From Scatosoma sp045660265 (GTDB lineage: Bacteria > Bacillota > Clostridia > Christensenellales > Borkfalkiaceae): DNA of 16,992 bases. This document shows positions 1 to 7,457 of the stretch, one piece after another; position 1 is the first letter of the stretch; each line of letters starts with the position of its first letter. The notes under the pieces are model-generated. The model was not told where the DNA came from, did not search any database, and saw only the letters and a program-made list of their open reading frames with translations. The position numbers and the translations under genes are program-made. The stretch lies in contig JAZRDM010000004.1 in NCBI GenBank assembly GCA_045660265.1, positions 1 to 16,992 of the forward strand, written 5' to 3'.

Positions 1-51
1 GATAAGTTACTGTTCGTTGCCGAACTGTGTTCCTTCGAAGCAACCGACTTT
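1..51 (+). repeat. Leader module L0 of the intergenic repeat (5' part cut off by the window start)
   Basis: Positions 1-51 align without gaps to 16684-16734: both begin GATAAGTTACTGTTCGTT and both carry CCTTCGAAGCAACCGAC or TTCTTCGAAGCAACCGAC just before the first repeat unit. The first part of the module, seen in full at 16640, lies outside the window. It is directly followed by unit A1. No coding potential is visible. Confidence 0.75.
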
Positions 52-199
52 CGTCAAAATGTGGAGATACAAGTTAAAGCAGGAAAGCGAGCATTTTTGC
101 AGGGAGTTTACTTTGCGTAAACGAGCAAAAAAAGCGCAAGCTTGACGAACTTTAACGCCGTGTATACACATTTAGCCTATTCGTAAGCGAATTGACCTA
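52..199 (+). repeat. Hairpin repeat unit A1 (148 bp, alpha type)
   Basis: This unit is almost identical to those at 14458, 16735 and 16883. It is an imperfect palindrome. The outer arms are AAATGTG near the left end and CACATTT near the right end. Inside them come GTTAAAG and CTTTAAC, and the tip is GTTTAC (106-111), a five-base loop, then GTAAAC (117-122). The unit ends with the tail TATTCGTAAGCGA and is followed head-to-tail by A2 at exactly 148 bp. Confidence 0.85.
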
Positions 200-340
200 C
201 GTTAAAATGGGTAGATACAAGCAAGACAAGAAGAGCGAGGAAAACCCGAGGGAGTTTACTTGGCGTAAATGACCGAGGGAACACGCACTGCAACGAAGTA
301 TTGCGCCGTATATGCACATTTAGCCCGTTCGTAAGCGACC
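200..340 (+). repeat. Hairpin repeat unit A2 (beta type)
   Basis: The outer parts match A1 (GTTAAAATGGGTAGATAC on the left, CGTATATGCACATTTAGC on the right, tail TTCGTAAGCGACC). The middle of the stem is a different sequence, with AAGCAAGACAAG on the left and GCAACGAAGTATTGCG on the right. The tip is GTTTAC (254-259) facing GTAAAT (265-270). Together with A1 it fills the gene-free stretch before the rpmE terminator. Confidence 0.8.
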
Positions 341-348
341 AATCCTAA

Positions 349-388
349 ACGAAAGAAAAGGCTTTAAGGTGCAAGCACCTTAAAGCCT
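349..388 (-). terminator. Intrinsic terminator of rpmE
   Basis: A perfect 13-bp stem, AGGCTTTAAGGTG (359-371) with CACCTTAAAGCCT (376-388), encloses a four-base loop. Read on the minus strand it is followed by a T-rich run (349-358). It lies 17 bases past the rpmE stop codon. Confidence 0.9.
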
Positions 389-405
389 GTGACCAGTCTC
401 TACCA

Positions 406-609
406 TTACATACCGTATCTCTTTTTAAACTTATCAATACGTCCACCGGTATCAACTAACTTCTGCTTGCCAGTAAAGAAAGGGTGGCAATTACTGCAGA
501 TATCTACTTTCATAACGTCGCCGTCTTTCGTCGTGCCCGTTTTGAACGTAGAACCGCATGCGCAGACTACAGTTACTTCGTGATATTTGGGATGAATATC
601 AGCTTTCAT
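406..609 (-). CDS. rpmE: Ribosomal protein L31, zinc-binding (C+) type
   Basis: This is a component of the large ribosomal subunit, at the bridge between the subunits. The 67-residue product starts MKADIHPKYHEV and carries four cysteines placed as C16-x-C18 and C38-x2-C41, the zinc site of the C+ form of bL31. The end, GRIDKFKKRYG, is typical of the family. The frame is open nine codons further upstream (to 636), but the start at 609 is preferred because GAGGTG lies just before it and the N-terminus then matches known L31 proteins. It stands alone between its own promoter (651-679) and terminator (349-388). In Bacillus the zinc-type L31 is replaced by a zinc-free paralogue when zinc is scarce; no paralogue is visible here. 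Confidence 0.97.
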   Translation of the reverse strand: MKADIHPKYHEVTVVCACGSTFKTGTTKDGDVMKVDICSNCHPFFTGKQKLVDTGGRIDKFKKRYGM

Positions 610-650
610 TCTTTTCACCTCGCTGTTTGTTTTCATTCAAATGCCCTACA

Positions 651-679
651 ATTATAACGCTTTTTTTTATCTCCGTCAA
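651..679 (-). promoter_or_regulatory. Sigma-A type promoter of rpmE
   Basis: Read on the minus strand: TTGACG (674-679), a 17-base spacer and TATAAT (651-656). This places the transcript start about 35 bases before the rpmE start codon. Confidence 0.85.
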
Positions 680-708
680 CTGTTTTTGCGCGAAATTATA
701 AAAAATAC

Positions 709-737
709 TTGCAAAATTAAGAAAAATACGCTATACT
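709..737 (+). promoter_or_regulatory. Putative promoter of the oxidoreductase gene
   Basis: TTGCAA (709-714), a 17-base spacer and TATACT (732-737). A small hairpin, ACGGA-TT-TCCGT, follows at about 746-757, within the predicted 5' leader. The region between 610 and 786 thus holds two back-to-back promoters. Confidence 0.65.
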
Positions 738-786
738 TATTCCACACGGATTTCCGTATATCAAAAAAAGGTGTCCTTTAGTATTT

Positions 787-1785
787 ATGAAAGTTTGGCA
801 ATTAACCTCTCCCCATCATATCGAACACGCCGTCGCGCCCGATTTAAAGCTCTCGGCAGGAAAAGTAAAAGTTAAGGTAACGAAAGCTTTACTCTCCGAA
901 TCGGACGTTTGCGTTTACACGGGCGCAACCAAAGTAAAATGCCCGTTTATTCCCGGCAGATTCGCCATAGGTCAAGTTACCGAAGCGAATCAGGATTCGT
1001 TTGTTACAAAAGGGGAAAGAGTGTATCTTTCCGGCGTTATCGAAAACGAACTTGCGCCCGACGGATTAAATATTGCCGGCGAAAACTGCGACGGTTTTTA
1101 CCGCGATTTCGTACTTGCAGGTGTAGACGACGTATATCCCCTGCCTTCGTCCGTTACGGATGAAGCAGCCTTCTTAATTGACGCCGTTGCGCTTGCCGAA
1201 CGCGTTGTAACCGAAATGAACGTTTCTGTCGGTCAACATATTATCGTTGTCGGCGGTGGTTTATTCGGCAACGTGCTGTGCCAAATTTTAATTTATCACA
1301 GAGCTGTTCCCATTATGGCAGACAACAACGAAGAACGTTTACAGCGCGCAAAAAAGAGCGGTATTTATTACACCTTCCACAACGACGAAACGTTAGAAGC
1401 CAACGTAATGAAAGTTACAGGGGGCAAAAAGGCAGACGGGGCTGTATATTTGGCATTCTCTAACCGCGCAGAGCCCTCTTCTTTCTTCAATTTGTTAAAA
1501 CGCAATTCGTTTATGGCGTTCTGTTCGCAAACGACAAGGCTTTTAAACGTTAATTTAGAATACGCCATGAAAAACGAAGTGGCCATAAAATGTTTCTCCG
1601 AAAGTAGAGAATATATCTCCACTGCCATCAATATTTTAGCGAATAAAGCGGTTGCATTCTCCGAATTCCCCTACCACACATACAAGGAAGAACAGCTTCC
1701 TGGGCTTCTTAAAGAATATGCTTCGCTTTTAAAATCGGGCAACGCTCTTCCCGAACAAATGGACGTTGTCAAATTTATTTTCTAA
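787..1785 (+). CDS. Medium-chain (alcohol-dehydrogenase-like) oxidoreductase lacking zinc ligands
   Basis: This 332-residue protein has the two-domain plan of the MDR superfamily: a GroES-like N-terminal domain (about 1-120) and a Rossmann domain (about 148-280) with VVGGGLFG at 154-161. An acidic residue, D179, ends the second strand, which favours NAD(H) over NADP(H). In zinc alcohol dehydrogenases the first domain carries C-G-[ST]-D and G-H-E. Here these read SESD (37-40) and GRF (57-59), so the catalytic Cys and His are missing. The four-cysteine structural zinc loop (about 85-100) is also absent. The substrate is unknown. A sugar- or polyol-phosphate dehydrogenase-like ancestor is plausible, but chemistry without zinc is inferred. 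The start is ATG 787, with a rather distant AAAGGTG (14 bases upstream). A phosphodiesterase gene follows 59 bases downstream. Confidence 0.85.
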   Translation: MKVWQLTSPHHIEHAVAPDLKLSAGKVKVKVTKALLSESDVCVYTGATKVKCPFIPGRFAIGQVTEANQDSFVTKGERVYLSGVIENELAPDGLNIAGENCDGFYRDFVLAGVDDVYPLPSSVTDEAAFLIDAVALAERVVTEMNVSVGQHIIVVGGGLFGNVLCQILIYHRAVPIMADNNEERLQRAKKSGIYYTFHNDETLEANVMKVTGGKKADGAVYLAFSNRAEPSSFFNLLKRNSFMAFCSQTTRLLNVNLEYAMKNEVAIKCFSESREYISTAINILANKAVAFSEFPYHTYKEEQLPGLLKEYASLLKSGNALPEQMDVVKFIF

Positions 1786-1795
1786 AAAGGATTAC

Positions 1796-1824
1796 AACGG
1801 TTGTCTATTCGCTGGACAGCCGTT
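1796..1824 (+). other. Stem-loop between the oxidoreductase and phosphodiesterase genes
   Basis: AACGGTTGTC (1796-1805) pairs with GACAGCCGTT (1815-1824) with one G-U pair. A short T/A run follows, then the AAGGAG of the next gene. It may be a weak terminator or an attenuator, because no separate promoter is evident for the downstream gene. Confidence 0.5.
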
Positions 1825-1844
1825 TATTATTAAGGAGTTATTAT

Positions 1845-2390
1845 ATGAAAATTCTTATCGCATCCGACATTCACGGCTCGGCACATTGGTGTAAACAATT
1901 ACTCGACTCGGCAAAAACGCATGGCGCAGACCAAATCGTACTGCTTGGCGATTTGCTCTATCACGGCCCGCGCAACCCCTTACCCGACGGTTACAATCCT
2001 ATGCAGGTGGCGCAAATGCTGACGGACGTACAAGAAAAATTGATTTGCGTGCGCGGTAACTGCGACAGCGAAGTAGATCAAATGGTATTGCCCTTTCCTA
2101 TGATGGCGGATTACGCCCTGCTTTGCGCGGACGGACAAAAATTCTATCTCACGCACGGACACTTACACGGCGAACAAACCCCGCCCCCTTTGCAAAACGG
2201 AACGTTTTTCTTTAACGGCCACACGCACACGCCGAGAAAAGTAACGCTGGCAAACGGCGCCGTTTATTGCAACTGCGGTTCGGTCTCCTTACCCAAAGAA
2301 AACACCCCCCATTCTTACGTTCTTTATGAAAACGGCGTTTTGACGTGGTACGACTTGGAAACGGGTAACTCTTTCGAACCTATTTTTTGA
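1845..2390 (+). CDS. yfcE: YfcE-family metallophosphodiesterase
   Basis: This cytosolic enzyme belongs to the calcineurin-like metallophosphoesterases and splits phosphodiester bonds in model substrates; the physiological substrate of the E. coli protein is unclear. All metal-binding motifs are visible: D8-x-H10 in SDIHG, GD36 in LLGDLLYHGPRN, GN72CD, H104 in THGH and GH126TH. The stretches NPLPDGYNP and VRGNCDSEVDQM closely match E. coli YfcE, and the length (181 residues) agrees. The start is set by AAGGAG seven bases before ATG. It lies downstream of the oxidoreductase with a stem-loop between them, so partial co-transcription is likely. A strong terminator follows. Confidence 0.93.
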   Translation: MKILIASDIHGSAHWCKQLLDSAKTHGADQIVLLGDLLYHGPRNPLPDGYNPMQVAQMLTDVQEKLICVRGNCDSEVDQMVLPFPMMADYALLCADGQKFYLTHGHLHGEQTPPPLQNGTFFFNGHTHTPRKVTLANGAVYCNCGSVSLPKENTPHSYVLYENGVLTWYDLETGNSFEPIF

Positions 2391-2404
2391 TAAACTTATA
2401 CGAT

Positions 2405-2432
2405 AAAAGCGGAGCAAAGGCTCCGCTTTTTT
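2405..2432 (+). terminator. Intrinsic terminator between convergent yfcE and queH
   Basis: AAAAGCGGAGC (2405-2415) pairs perfectly with GCTCCGCTTTT (2420-2430) around a four-base loop and runs into T residues. On the minus strand the A arm gives a T-run too, so it probably serves both convergent genes. Confidence 0.88.
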
Positions 2433-2433
2433 A

Positions 2434-3021
2434 TTACCTTTTCGAAAATCTGCACCCGCAAAAATCTTGGCGATACAGCCCATATTCATTCGAAAGCTCT
2501 ATCGAACGGTGATACCCGCCCTTTTTCTTAAAATCGGAAACGAGATAATTCAACTCGTACCTGCCCCCCACCTTTTGTCCGATTTCATTTAACCAGTCAG
2601 CGTTTTTATACGGACTTAAACTAAGCGTTGTACAAAACCAAGCAAAGCCGTTTTCTTTGGCAACACGCGCGGTTTTGTCCAAACGCAGCTCATAACAGCG
2701 ATAACATCTTATGCTCCGCTCAGGCTCGTTTTCAAGTCCTTTCGCCATGTCTTCAAAGGCTTGTTTTTCGTGGTCGCAATCGATAAAATCCGCCCATCCC
2801 GTTTGCTTTAACAGCCTAATCTGCTCTTCTTTTCGTTTTTCGTATTCCGCTTCGTCGTCAATGTTGGGATTATAATAAAGCACCGTTATTTGAAATTTAT
2901 CCTTCAACCGCTCTAAACACGCCGACGAACAAGGCGCGCAACAGCTATGCAACAGCAATCGCTCGCCCGCAGGGATTATACGAAACAACTCGTTCATTTT
3001 TAACTCATAATTTTCTTTCAT
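2434..3021 (-). CDS. queH: Epoxyqueuosine reductase QueH
   Basis: QueH (former DUF208) reduces epoxyqueuosine in tRNA to queuosine, the last step of the pathway, and replaces the unrelated cobalamin enzyme QueG. The family signature is clear: LLLHSCCAPCSS with Cys27, Cys28 and Cys31, then C106-YR-C109 and a C-terminal C188-G-C190. These cysteines hold the 4Fe-4S cluster and nearby metal. The frame stays open to 3156, but that extension overlaps the divergent promoters. The start at 3021 gives an N-terminus (MKENYELKMNEL) like clostridial homologues. ATG 2997 is an alternative, because the apparent promoter (3028-3056) would start transcription almost at 3021. QueA, the preceding enzyme, lies at 12145-13179. 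Confidence 0.93.
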   Translation of the reverse strand: MKENYELKMNELFRIIPAGERLLLHSCCAPCSSACLERLKDKFQITVLYYNPNIDDEAEYEKRKEEQIRLLKQTGWADFIDCDHEKQAFEDMAKGLENEPERSIRCYRCYELRLDKTARVAKENGFAWFCTTLSLSPYKNADWLNEIGQKVGGRYELNYLVSDFKKKGGYHRSIELSNEYGLYRQDFCGCRFSKR

Positions 3022-3027
3022 ACGATT

Positions 3028-3056
3028 ATTATACCCGCTCTTGCGTAATTTTTCAA
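3028..3056 (-). promoter_or_regulatory. Putative promoter of queH
   Basis: On the minus strand: TTGAAA (3051-3056), 17 bases, TATAAT (3028-3033). Transcription would begin at about 3021, so the message would be leaderless for the 3021 start or have a leader of about 24 bases for the 2997 start. Confidence 0.65.
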
Positions 3057-3085
3057 GTTTTTTCAAGGGATAACGGCGCAGATTA

Positions 3086-3115
3086 TTGACAAAAACCCAA
3101 AAAATCCCGTATAAT
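3086..3115 (+). promoter_or_regulatory. Promoter of the RlmL-type methyltransferase gene
   Basis: TTGACA (3086-3091), an 18-base spacer and TATAAT (3110-3115), 28 bases before the ATG at 3143. It is back-to-back with the queH promoter. Its position rules out an in-frame start at 3086. Confidence 0.85.
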
Positions 3116-3142
3116 ATGGATAATAAAAGGAGCAAACAGCTT

Positions 3143-4294
3143 ATGCAACTTCTCATTCCCGTGGCGAGCGGCTTAGAACAACCCTTAAAACGCCAACTTT
3201 TTACGCTTGGCTACGACAAAGCCCCCGCCGACAATGGCAGAATAGAACTCGAAGGCGACTGGAATGATGTTGCCCGTTTAAACGTGTTTTTACGCAGCGG
3301 CGAAAGAGTGCTTATCAAACTTACCAAATTCACCGCGTTGACCTTTGACGAGTTTTTCGACGGCTTCTACAATATCCCTTGGGAAAACTATCTCACAATG
3401 GATTCGGCTATTTTTATGGACGGAAAAAGCGTACAAAGCACGCTTGCCGCTATCAAGGTATCGGGCGGCGTGGCAAAAAAAGCAATTATCCGTCGGTTGT
3501 CGGATAAATTACGCTCGGGCAGAAAAACGTTTGCAGAAAACGGCGCGCGAAGTGTCGTAGGTTTTTCCATCTTCAAAGATGAAGTAACGGTAACGTTAGA
3601 CACGACGGGAGACAGCCTGCACAAGCGCGGTTACCGCACCCTTGCCTATAGCGCGCCCTTAAAAGAAACGCTTGCCGCAGGACTTATCGACAGCACCTTT
3701 TACAACCCCGACGCCGACAGCGAAAAACCCTTTGCCGACGTATTTTGCGGCAGTGGCACCATTCCTATCGAAGCGGCTTTAAAAGCCCTTCACATAGCAC
3801 CAGGGTTGAGCCGAACGTTCGATTTCGTCCAATGGGCTTGTGCCCCTAAAGGCATTTTAGAACGCGCCCGCCAAGAAGCAAAGGATAAAGAACAACGAAA
3901 CAGAAAAGTAAATATTTACGGCTCGGACATCAATCCCAAAGCCATTTCTATTGCAAAATATCACGCCAAACAAGCGGGCGTTTTAGAATATATCCGCTTC
4001 GAAACAGCAGACGCACGCGCCTTCCGCTCTAACGAGTCCTTTGGCGTACTTCTCTCCAATCCACCCTACGGCGAACGCCTTTCGGATGAAAAACAAACAC
4101 AACAGCTGATGAAAGAATTTAGCAAAGCGTTCTCCGCACTTCCCAACTGGAACGGCTACATTCTTACTTCCTTACAAGATTTCGAGCGGTATTTCGGCAA
4201 ACGCGCCGACAAAAAGAAAAAATTTTCTAACGCCAACCTGCCTTGCGGTTTTTACTCGTATTTTTCCGCCCATTCCCCTAAACAAAACCACTAA
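3143..4294 (+). CDS. rlmL: THUMP-domain class I SAM-dependent RNA methyltransferase (RlmL/YpsC type)
   Basis: This is a predicted 23S rRNA guanine-N2 methyltransferase, related to the N-terminal half of E. coli RlmL and to Bacillus YpsC. The 383-residue product has a THUMP RNA-binding region (about 45-150). A Rossmann methyltransferase domain follows, with motif I FADVFCGSGT (about residue 196), the acidic motif GSDINPKAI, and catalytic motif IV NPPYGERL (about 305). The long E. coli enzyme also has an RlmK half, which is absent here as in Firmicutes. The start is ATG 3143, with AAAGGAG ten bases upstream; the frame is open further up but that part lies in the promoter. The exact target nucleotide is inferred from the family. 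Confidence 0.9.
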   Translation: MQLLIPVASGLEQPLKRQLFTLGYDKAPADNGRIELEGDWNDVARLNVFLRSGERVLIKLTKFTALTFDEFFDGFYNIPWENYLTMDSAIFMDGKSVQSTLAAIKVSGGVAKKAIIRRLSDKLRSGRKTFAENGARSVVGFSIFKDEVTVTLDTTGDSLHKRGYRTLAYSAPLKETLAAGLIDSTFYNPDADSEKPFADVFCGSGTIPIEAALKALHIAPGLSRTFDFVQWACAPKGILERARQEAKDKEQRNRKVNIYGSDINPKAISIAKYHAKQAGVLEYIRFETADARAFRSNESFGVLLSNPPYGERLSDEKQTQQLMKEFSKAFSALPNWNGYILTSLQDFERYFGKRADKKKKFSNANLPCGFYSYFSAHSPKQNH

Positions 4295-4300
4295 ATTTCC

Positions 4301-4336
4301 CCGTCGCAAACCATTCTTTGCGGCGGTTTATTTTAT
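4301..4336 (+). terminator. Intrinsic terminator after the RlmL-type gene
   Basis: CCGTCGCAAA (4301-4310) pairs with TTTGCGGCGG (4317-4326) with one G-T pair, followed by TTTATTTTAT. It lies six bases past the stop codon. Confidence 0.88.
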
Positions 4337-4396
4337 CAAGTTTTTATATTGAAATACTTGATTTTATAAAGTTAAACCTTTGTTTTTTAAAACAAA
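4335..4396 (+). promoter_or_regulatory. Two inverted repeats upstream of the glnN promoter, possible operators
   Basis: ATCAAGT (4335-4341) is mirrored by ACTTGAT (4356-4362), and TTTGTTTT (4379-4386) by AAAACAAA (4389-4396). The second ends 32 bases before the -35 box. Neither fits the TGTNAN7TNACA consensus of GlnR/TnrA. They could be regulator sites, or chance palindromes in a very AT-rich stretch. Confidence 0.35.
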
Positions 4397-4428
4397 CACT
4401 TATTTTTACTATTTTTGTATTCTATCAT

Positions 4429-4457
4429 TTGACTTTTTTAGGCTTTTTTTGTATAAT
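4429..4457 (+). promoter_or_regulatory. Promoter of glnN
   Basis: TTGACT (4429-4434), exactly 17 bases, TATAAT (4452-4457). The transcript would have a leader of about 25 bases, with AGGTGG (4475-4480) seven bases before ATG 4488. Confidence 0.88.
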
Positions 4458-4487
4458 ACTTTTATTCTTGGTTTAGGTGGTTTTATT

Positions 4488-6566
4488 ATGAAAATTCCTG
4501 AAATATTTGGTGAAAACGTATTCAATGACGTTGTGATGAGAAGCACTCTCCCGCACGACGTTTACAAATCTTTGCGTAAAACGATTGACGCAGGCGAAAA
4601 AATAGATATGTCTATTGCCGATTCGGTTGCCAACGCAATGAAAGACTGGGCTCTCTCCAAAGGCGCAACGCATTATACGCACTGGTTTCAGCCGTTAACC
4701 AACCTCACCGCAGAAAAGCACGACAGCTTTATCGAGCCCGTCGGCGGCGACGCAGTCATTATGCAATTAACGGGAAAATCTCTTATCGTCGGCGAGCCGG
4801 ACGCTTCGTCCTTCCCTTCAGGCGGCTCCCGAGAAACGTTTGCAGCACGTGGGTATACCGCATGGGACCCTACTTCTCCCGCATTCGTTAAAGAAAACAC
4901 TTTGTATATCCCCACCGTTTTCGTCTCTTACACAGGCGAAACGCTGGATAAAAAAGCCCCTCTTCTCCGTTCTATGACGGCTATCGACAAACAATGCAAA
5001 CGCTTGTTAAAATTATTCGGTATCGAATGCGCTAAAGTCAATACCACCGTCGGTCCAGAGCAGGAATATTTCTTAATTGACAAAGCCGTTTATGAAAAAC
5101 GCCAAGACCTTGTATTAACAGGCCGAACGCTTTTCGGCGCCCCCGCTCCCCGCGGACAAGAATTAGACGACCATTATTTCGCACCCTTAAAGCCGCGCGT
5201 AGCAGCGTTTATGAAAGATTTAGACGAAACGCTGTGGCGCTACGGTATTCTTTCAAAAAGCAAACACAACGAAGCTGCCCCGGCCCAACACGAACTTGCC
5301 CCCATCTTCACCACCATGAACGTCGCCGTAGACACCAATCAGCTGACGATGGAGCTTATGAAAAAGGTGGCAAACAAACACGGGCTCGTTTGTCTTTTAC
5401 ACGAAAAGCCATTCGTTGGCATCAACGGCAGGGGTAAACACAACAACTGGTCGCTTTCGACAACGGGCTTAAATTTACTCGACCCTGGCGAACACCCCGA
5501 AGAAAACGCTTTGTTTATGCTTATTCTCGCTTGTATCGTAAAAGCAGTGGATAAATATCAAGGTATTTTGCGTGCGTGCGTAGCATCTGCAAGCAACGAC
5601 CACCGCCTTGGCGGAGGCGAAGCTCCCCCTGCCATCATCTCCATCTATTTAGGCGACGAATTAGGCGAAATTGTAGATAGTATTGTTTTTGGGAAAAATT
5701 ACACCCCGCATAAAGCGGTTAAAGGCTCGATCGGCGTACCCGAATCCCCTATTTTCCCTATCGACTCTACGGATAGAAACCGCACTTCTCCCTTCGCGTT
5801 TACGGGAAATAAGTTTGAGTTTAGAATGCTCGGCTCGTCCGCGTCCGTTGCCGACCCGAATATCGTCTTAAACACCATTGTTGCCGAAGCCTTCTCAGAA
5901 GCCGCAGACAAGCTGGAAAAGGCAGAAAACTTCGAAAAAGCGGTGAAAACGTACACGGAAAAACGCTTAAAAAATCATTATCGTATTATTTTTAACTATA
6001 ACGGCTACGGGCCCGAATGGGAAGCGGAAGCAGCAAGACGCGGGCTTTTAAACCATAAAAACACCGCCGACGCCGTAAACGAATTGTTTAAAAAAGAAAA
6101 CGTAGACGTGTTCATTCGCCAAGGCGTTTATACCAAAAACGAAGCACTGGCACGAGCAAACATTCAGCTTGAAAACTACGTCAAAGCAATTTTAATCGAA
6201 GCAAAAACAATGATAGAAATGGCGTCCCGCCAAATCTATCCCGCCGTATCCGCTTACGTATCCAGACTTTGTAAAAACCTTGCAGCGAAAAAATCGCTGT
6301 TTACTTCTCTCCCGACAAGTGAAGAAGAAAAACTTATTAAAGCGTTGGCAACCGCAAACGAAAAAATGTTAGAATCTATGGCAAAATTAGAAAACGATTT
6401 GCAAGATATCCCAGCCAACAAAAAAGAAGCGGCACTTCGAGCCGCACACGTAATCGTGCCCGCCATGCAAATCTTGCGCAAACACGCAGACGAAGCAGAG
6501 CAGCTTTGCGCAAAAGATGTTTGGCCCTTCCCTAGCTATTACGACTTGCTTTTCAGCGTAAAATAA
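4488..6566 (+). CDS. glnN: Glutamine synthetase type III
   Basis: This enzyme makes glutamine from glutamate, ammonia and ATP, the entry point of nitrogen assimilation; type III enzymes are large dodecamers. The 692-residue product lies in the usual range of about 700. Visible motifs in order are GGSRETFAARGYTAWDP, GPEQEYFLID (about residue 190, metal ligands), NEAAPAQHELAP, a glycine-rich GINGRGKHNNWSLS (about 310-323, ATP site), SNDHRLGGGEAPP and DRNRTSPFAFTGNKFEFR (substrate and phosphate binding). The frame is open to 4380, but that part would encode a Phe-rich stretch spanning the promoter. ATG 4488 has a good AGGTGG and an N-terminus (MKIPEIFGENVFND) typical of the family. It is a monocistronic unit between its own promoter and a strong terminator. 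Confidence 0.97.
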   Translation: MKIPEIFGENVFNDVVMRSTLPHDVYKSLRKTIDAGEKIDMSIADSVANAMKDWALSKGATHYTHWFQPLTNLTAEKHDSFIEPVGGDAVIMQLTGKSLIVGEPDASSFPSGGSRETFAARGYTAWDPTSPAFVKENTLYIPTVFVSYTGETLDKKAPLLRSMTAIDKQCKRLLKLFGIECAKVNTTVGPEQEYFLIDKAVYEKRQDLVLTGRTLFGAPAPRGQELDDHYFAPLKPRVAAFMKDLDETLWRYGILSKSKHNEAAPAQHELAPIFTTMNVAVDTNQLTMELMKKVANKHGLVCLLHEKPFVGINGRGKHNNWSLSTTGLNLLDPGEHPEENALFMLILACIVKAVDKYQGILRACVASASNDHRLGGGEAPPAIISIYLGDELGEIVDSIVFGKNYTPHKAVKGSIGVPESPIFPIDSTDRNRTSPFAFTGNKFEFRMLGSSASVADPNIVLNTIVAEAFSEAADKLEKAENFEKAVKTYTEKRLKNHYRIIFNYNGYGPEWEAEAARRGLLNHKNTADAVNELFKKENVDVFIRQGVYTKNEALARANIQLENYVKAILIEAKTMIEMASRQIYPAVSAYVSRLCKNLAAKKSLFTSLPTSEEEKLIKALATANEKMLESMAKLENDLQDIPANKKEAALRAAHVIVPAMQILRKHADEAEQLCAKDVWPFPSYYDLLFSVK

Positions 6567-6572
6567 GCAAAA

Positions 6573-6603
6573 AAAGGACGTGATTTTTATCACGTCCTTT
6601 TAT
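6573..6603 (+). terminator. Intrinsic terminator of glnN
   Basis: A perfect 12-bp stem, AAAGGACGTGAT (6573-6584) with ATCACGTCCTTT (6589-6600), has a TTTT loop and a following T-run. It lies six bases past the stop codon. Confidence 0.93.
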
Positions 6604-6673
6604 TTCATCTCGTACACGGGTGCCCTATTTTTATTTTCCCTGCTTTTCCCTCGTATATTTTTCAAAAAACGGT

Positions 6674-6701
6674 TTGACAATCCATCAATTTCGTGTATAA
6701 T
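6674..6701 (+). promoter_or_regulatory. Promoter of the membrane-protein/traX unit
   Basis: TTGACA (6674-6679), 16 bases, TATAAT (6696-6701), followed by AAAGGAG at 6719-6725 and ATG at 6732. Confidence 0.85.
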
Positions 6702-6731
6702 AGAATAAACCCTTTCACAAAGGAGATATCT

Positions 6732-7457
6732 ATGTTAGATTACACCAAAGCGGCTTTCGGAAAAATCGTTGACGATTTTAAAAAGTTTATTTTTTCTTTC
6801 TCTATAGCCGCACACGCCGTCGGCATTTTGTATTTAATTTACACTTTATTTGCCACACAAGGCATTTTAGCTGTCAATATTATTCTACTTATTCTTTCTA
6901 CTGCCTATCTTATTTTTCTTTGCAAACAAGGTATCGACGCCAAAAACAAACTACAACAAAAGATTGCTCAGCGTATTTTTAAGTGGAGTAAACTTATCTT
7001 AAAATTATACACACTCGGCATTGCGTTGTATGCACTCAACTCTACCATTAACGACGTAGACGGTCTCTCCGTTATTTTAACGGCGTTACAACTTATCGGC
7101 TGGGTTTTACAAGTCCTTTTTGAAGTCGTTAGTTTGTTGCTTGAAAAATTATACGACCTTATCTACACGGCTGTTTTAGCGGACGTAGAACAAATGAAAA
7201 AGCCCTTTACAACTGCGGGAAACTTCTTTAAAAAGGTTGCAGGCAAGGAAATTGAAGAAACAGAACCTACAAAAACCCGAGCTTTTTTAGACAACCTTGT
7301 ACAAACGAAAAAGCAGGAAAAAGAAAACGAAAAATCGCACGCAAAAGGCAATAGCAAACCGCAACACTCCGAACCTTCCCCCGCAGAAGAAGAAACCGCA
7401 GTAGCAGAAGACGGGATATCAAATCGCAAAAAGTTCCCGTTTTTTAAAAGGAAGTAA
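6732..7457 (+). CDS. Membrane protein of unknown function with charged C-terminal tail
   Basis: I do not recognise a family. The 241-residue product has hydrophobic segments at about 20-40, 44-65, 88-102 and 112-138, so three or four membrane spans. A long hydrophilic tail from about 150 onward is rich in Lys, Glu and Pro (KKQEKENEKSHAKGNSK) and ends in the basic FPFFKRK. There is no signal peptidase site. The start is ATG 6732, seven bases past AAAGGAG, not the earlier in-frame codon at 6693, which lies inside the -10 region. The stop codon abuts the traX start, so translation of the two is probably coupled. The tail suggests a cytoplasmic partner-binding role, which is inference only. Confidence 0.8.
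   Translation: MLDYTKAAFGKIVDDFKKFIFSFSIAAHAVGILYLIYTLFATQGILAVNIILLILSTAYLIFLCKQGIDAKNKLQQKIAQRIFKWSKLILKLYTLGIALYALNSTINDVDGLSVILTALQLIGWVLQVLFEVVSLLLEKLYDLIYTAVLADVEQMKKPFTTAGNFFKKVAGKEIEETEPTKTRAFLDNLVQTKKQEKENEKSHAKGNSKPQHSEPSPAEEETAVAEDGISNRKKFPFFKRK

Noticed and set aside
3022..3156. N-terminal hydrophobic extension of QueH as a membrane anchor
   Set aside because: The extra codons overlap two divergent promoters and the extension does not occur in the QueH family.
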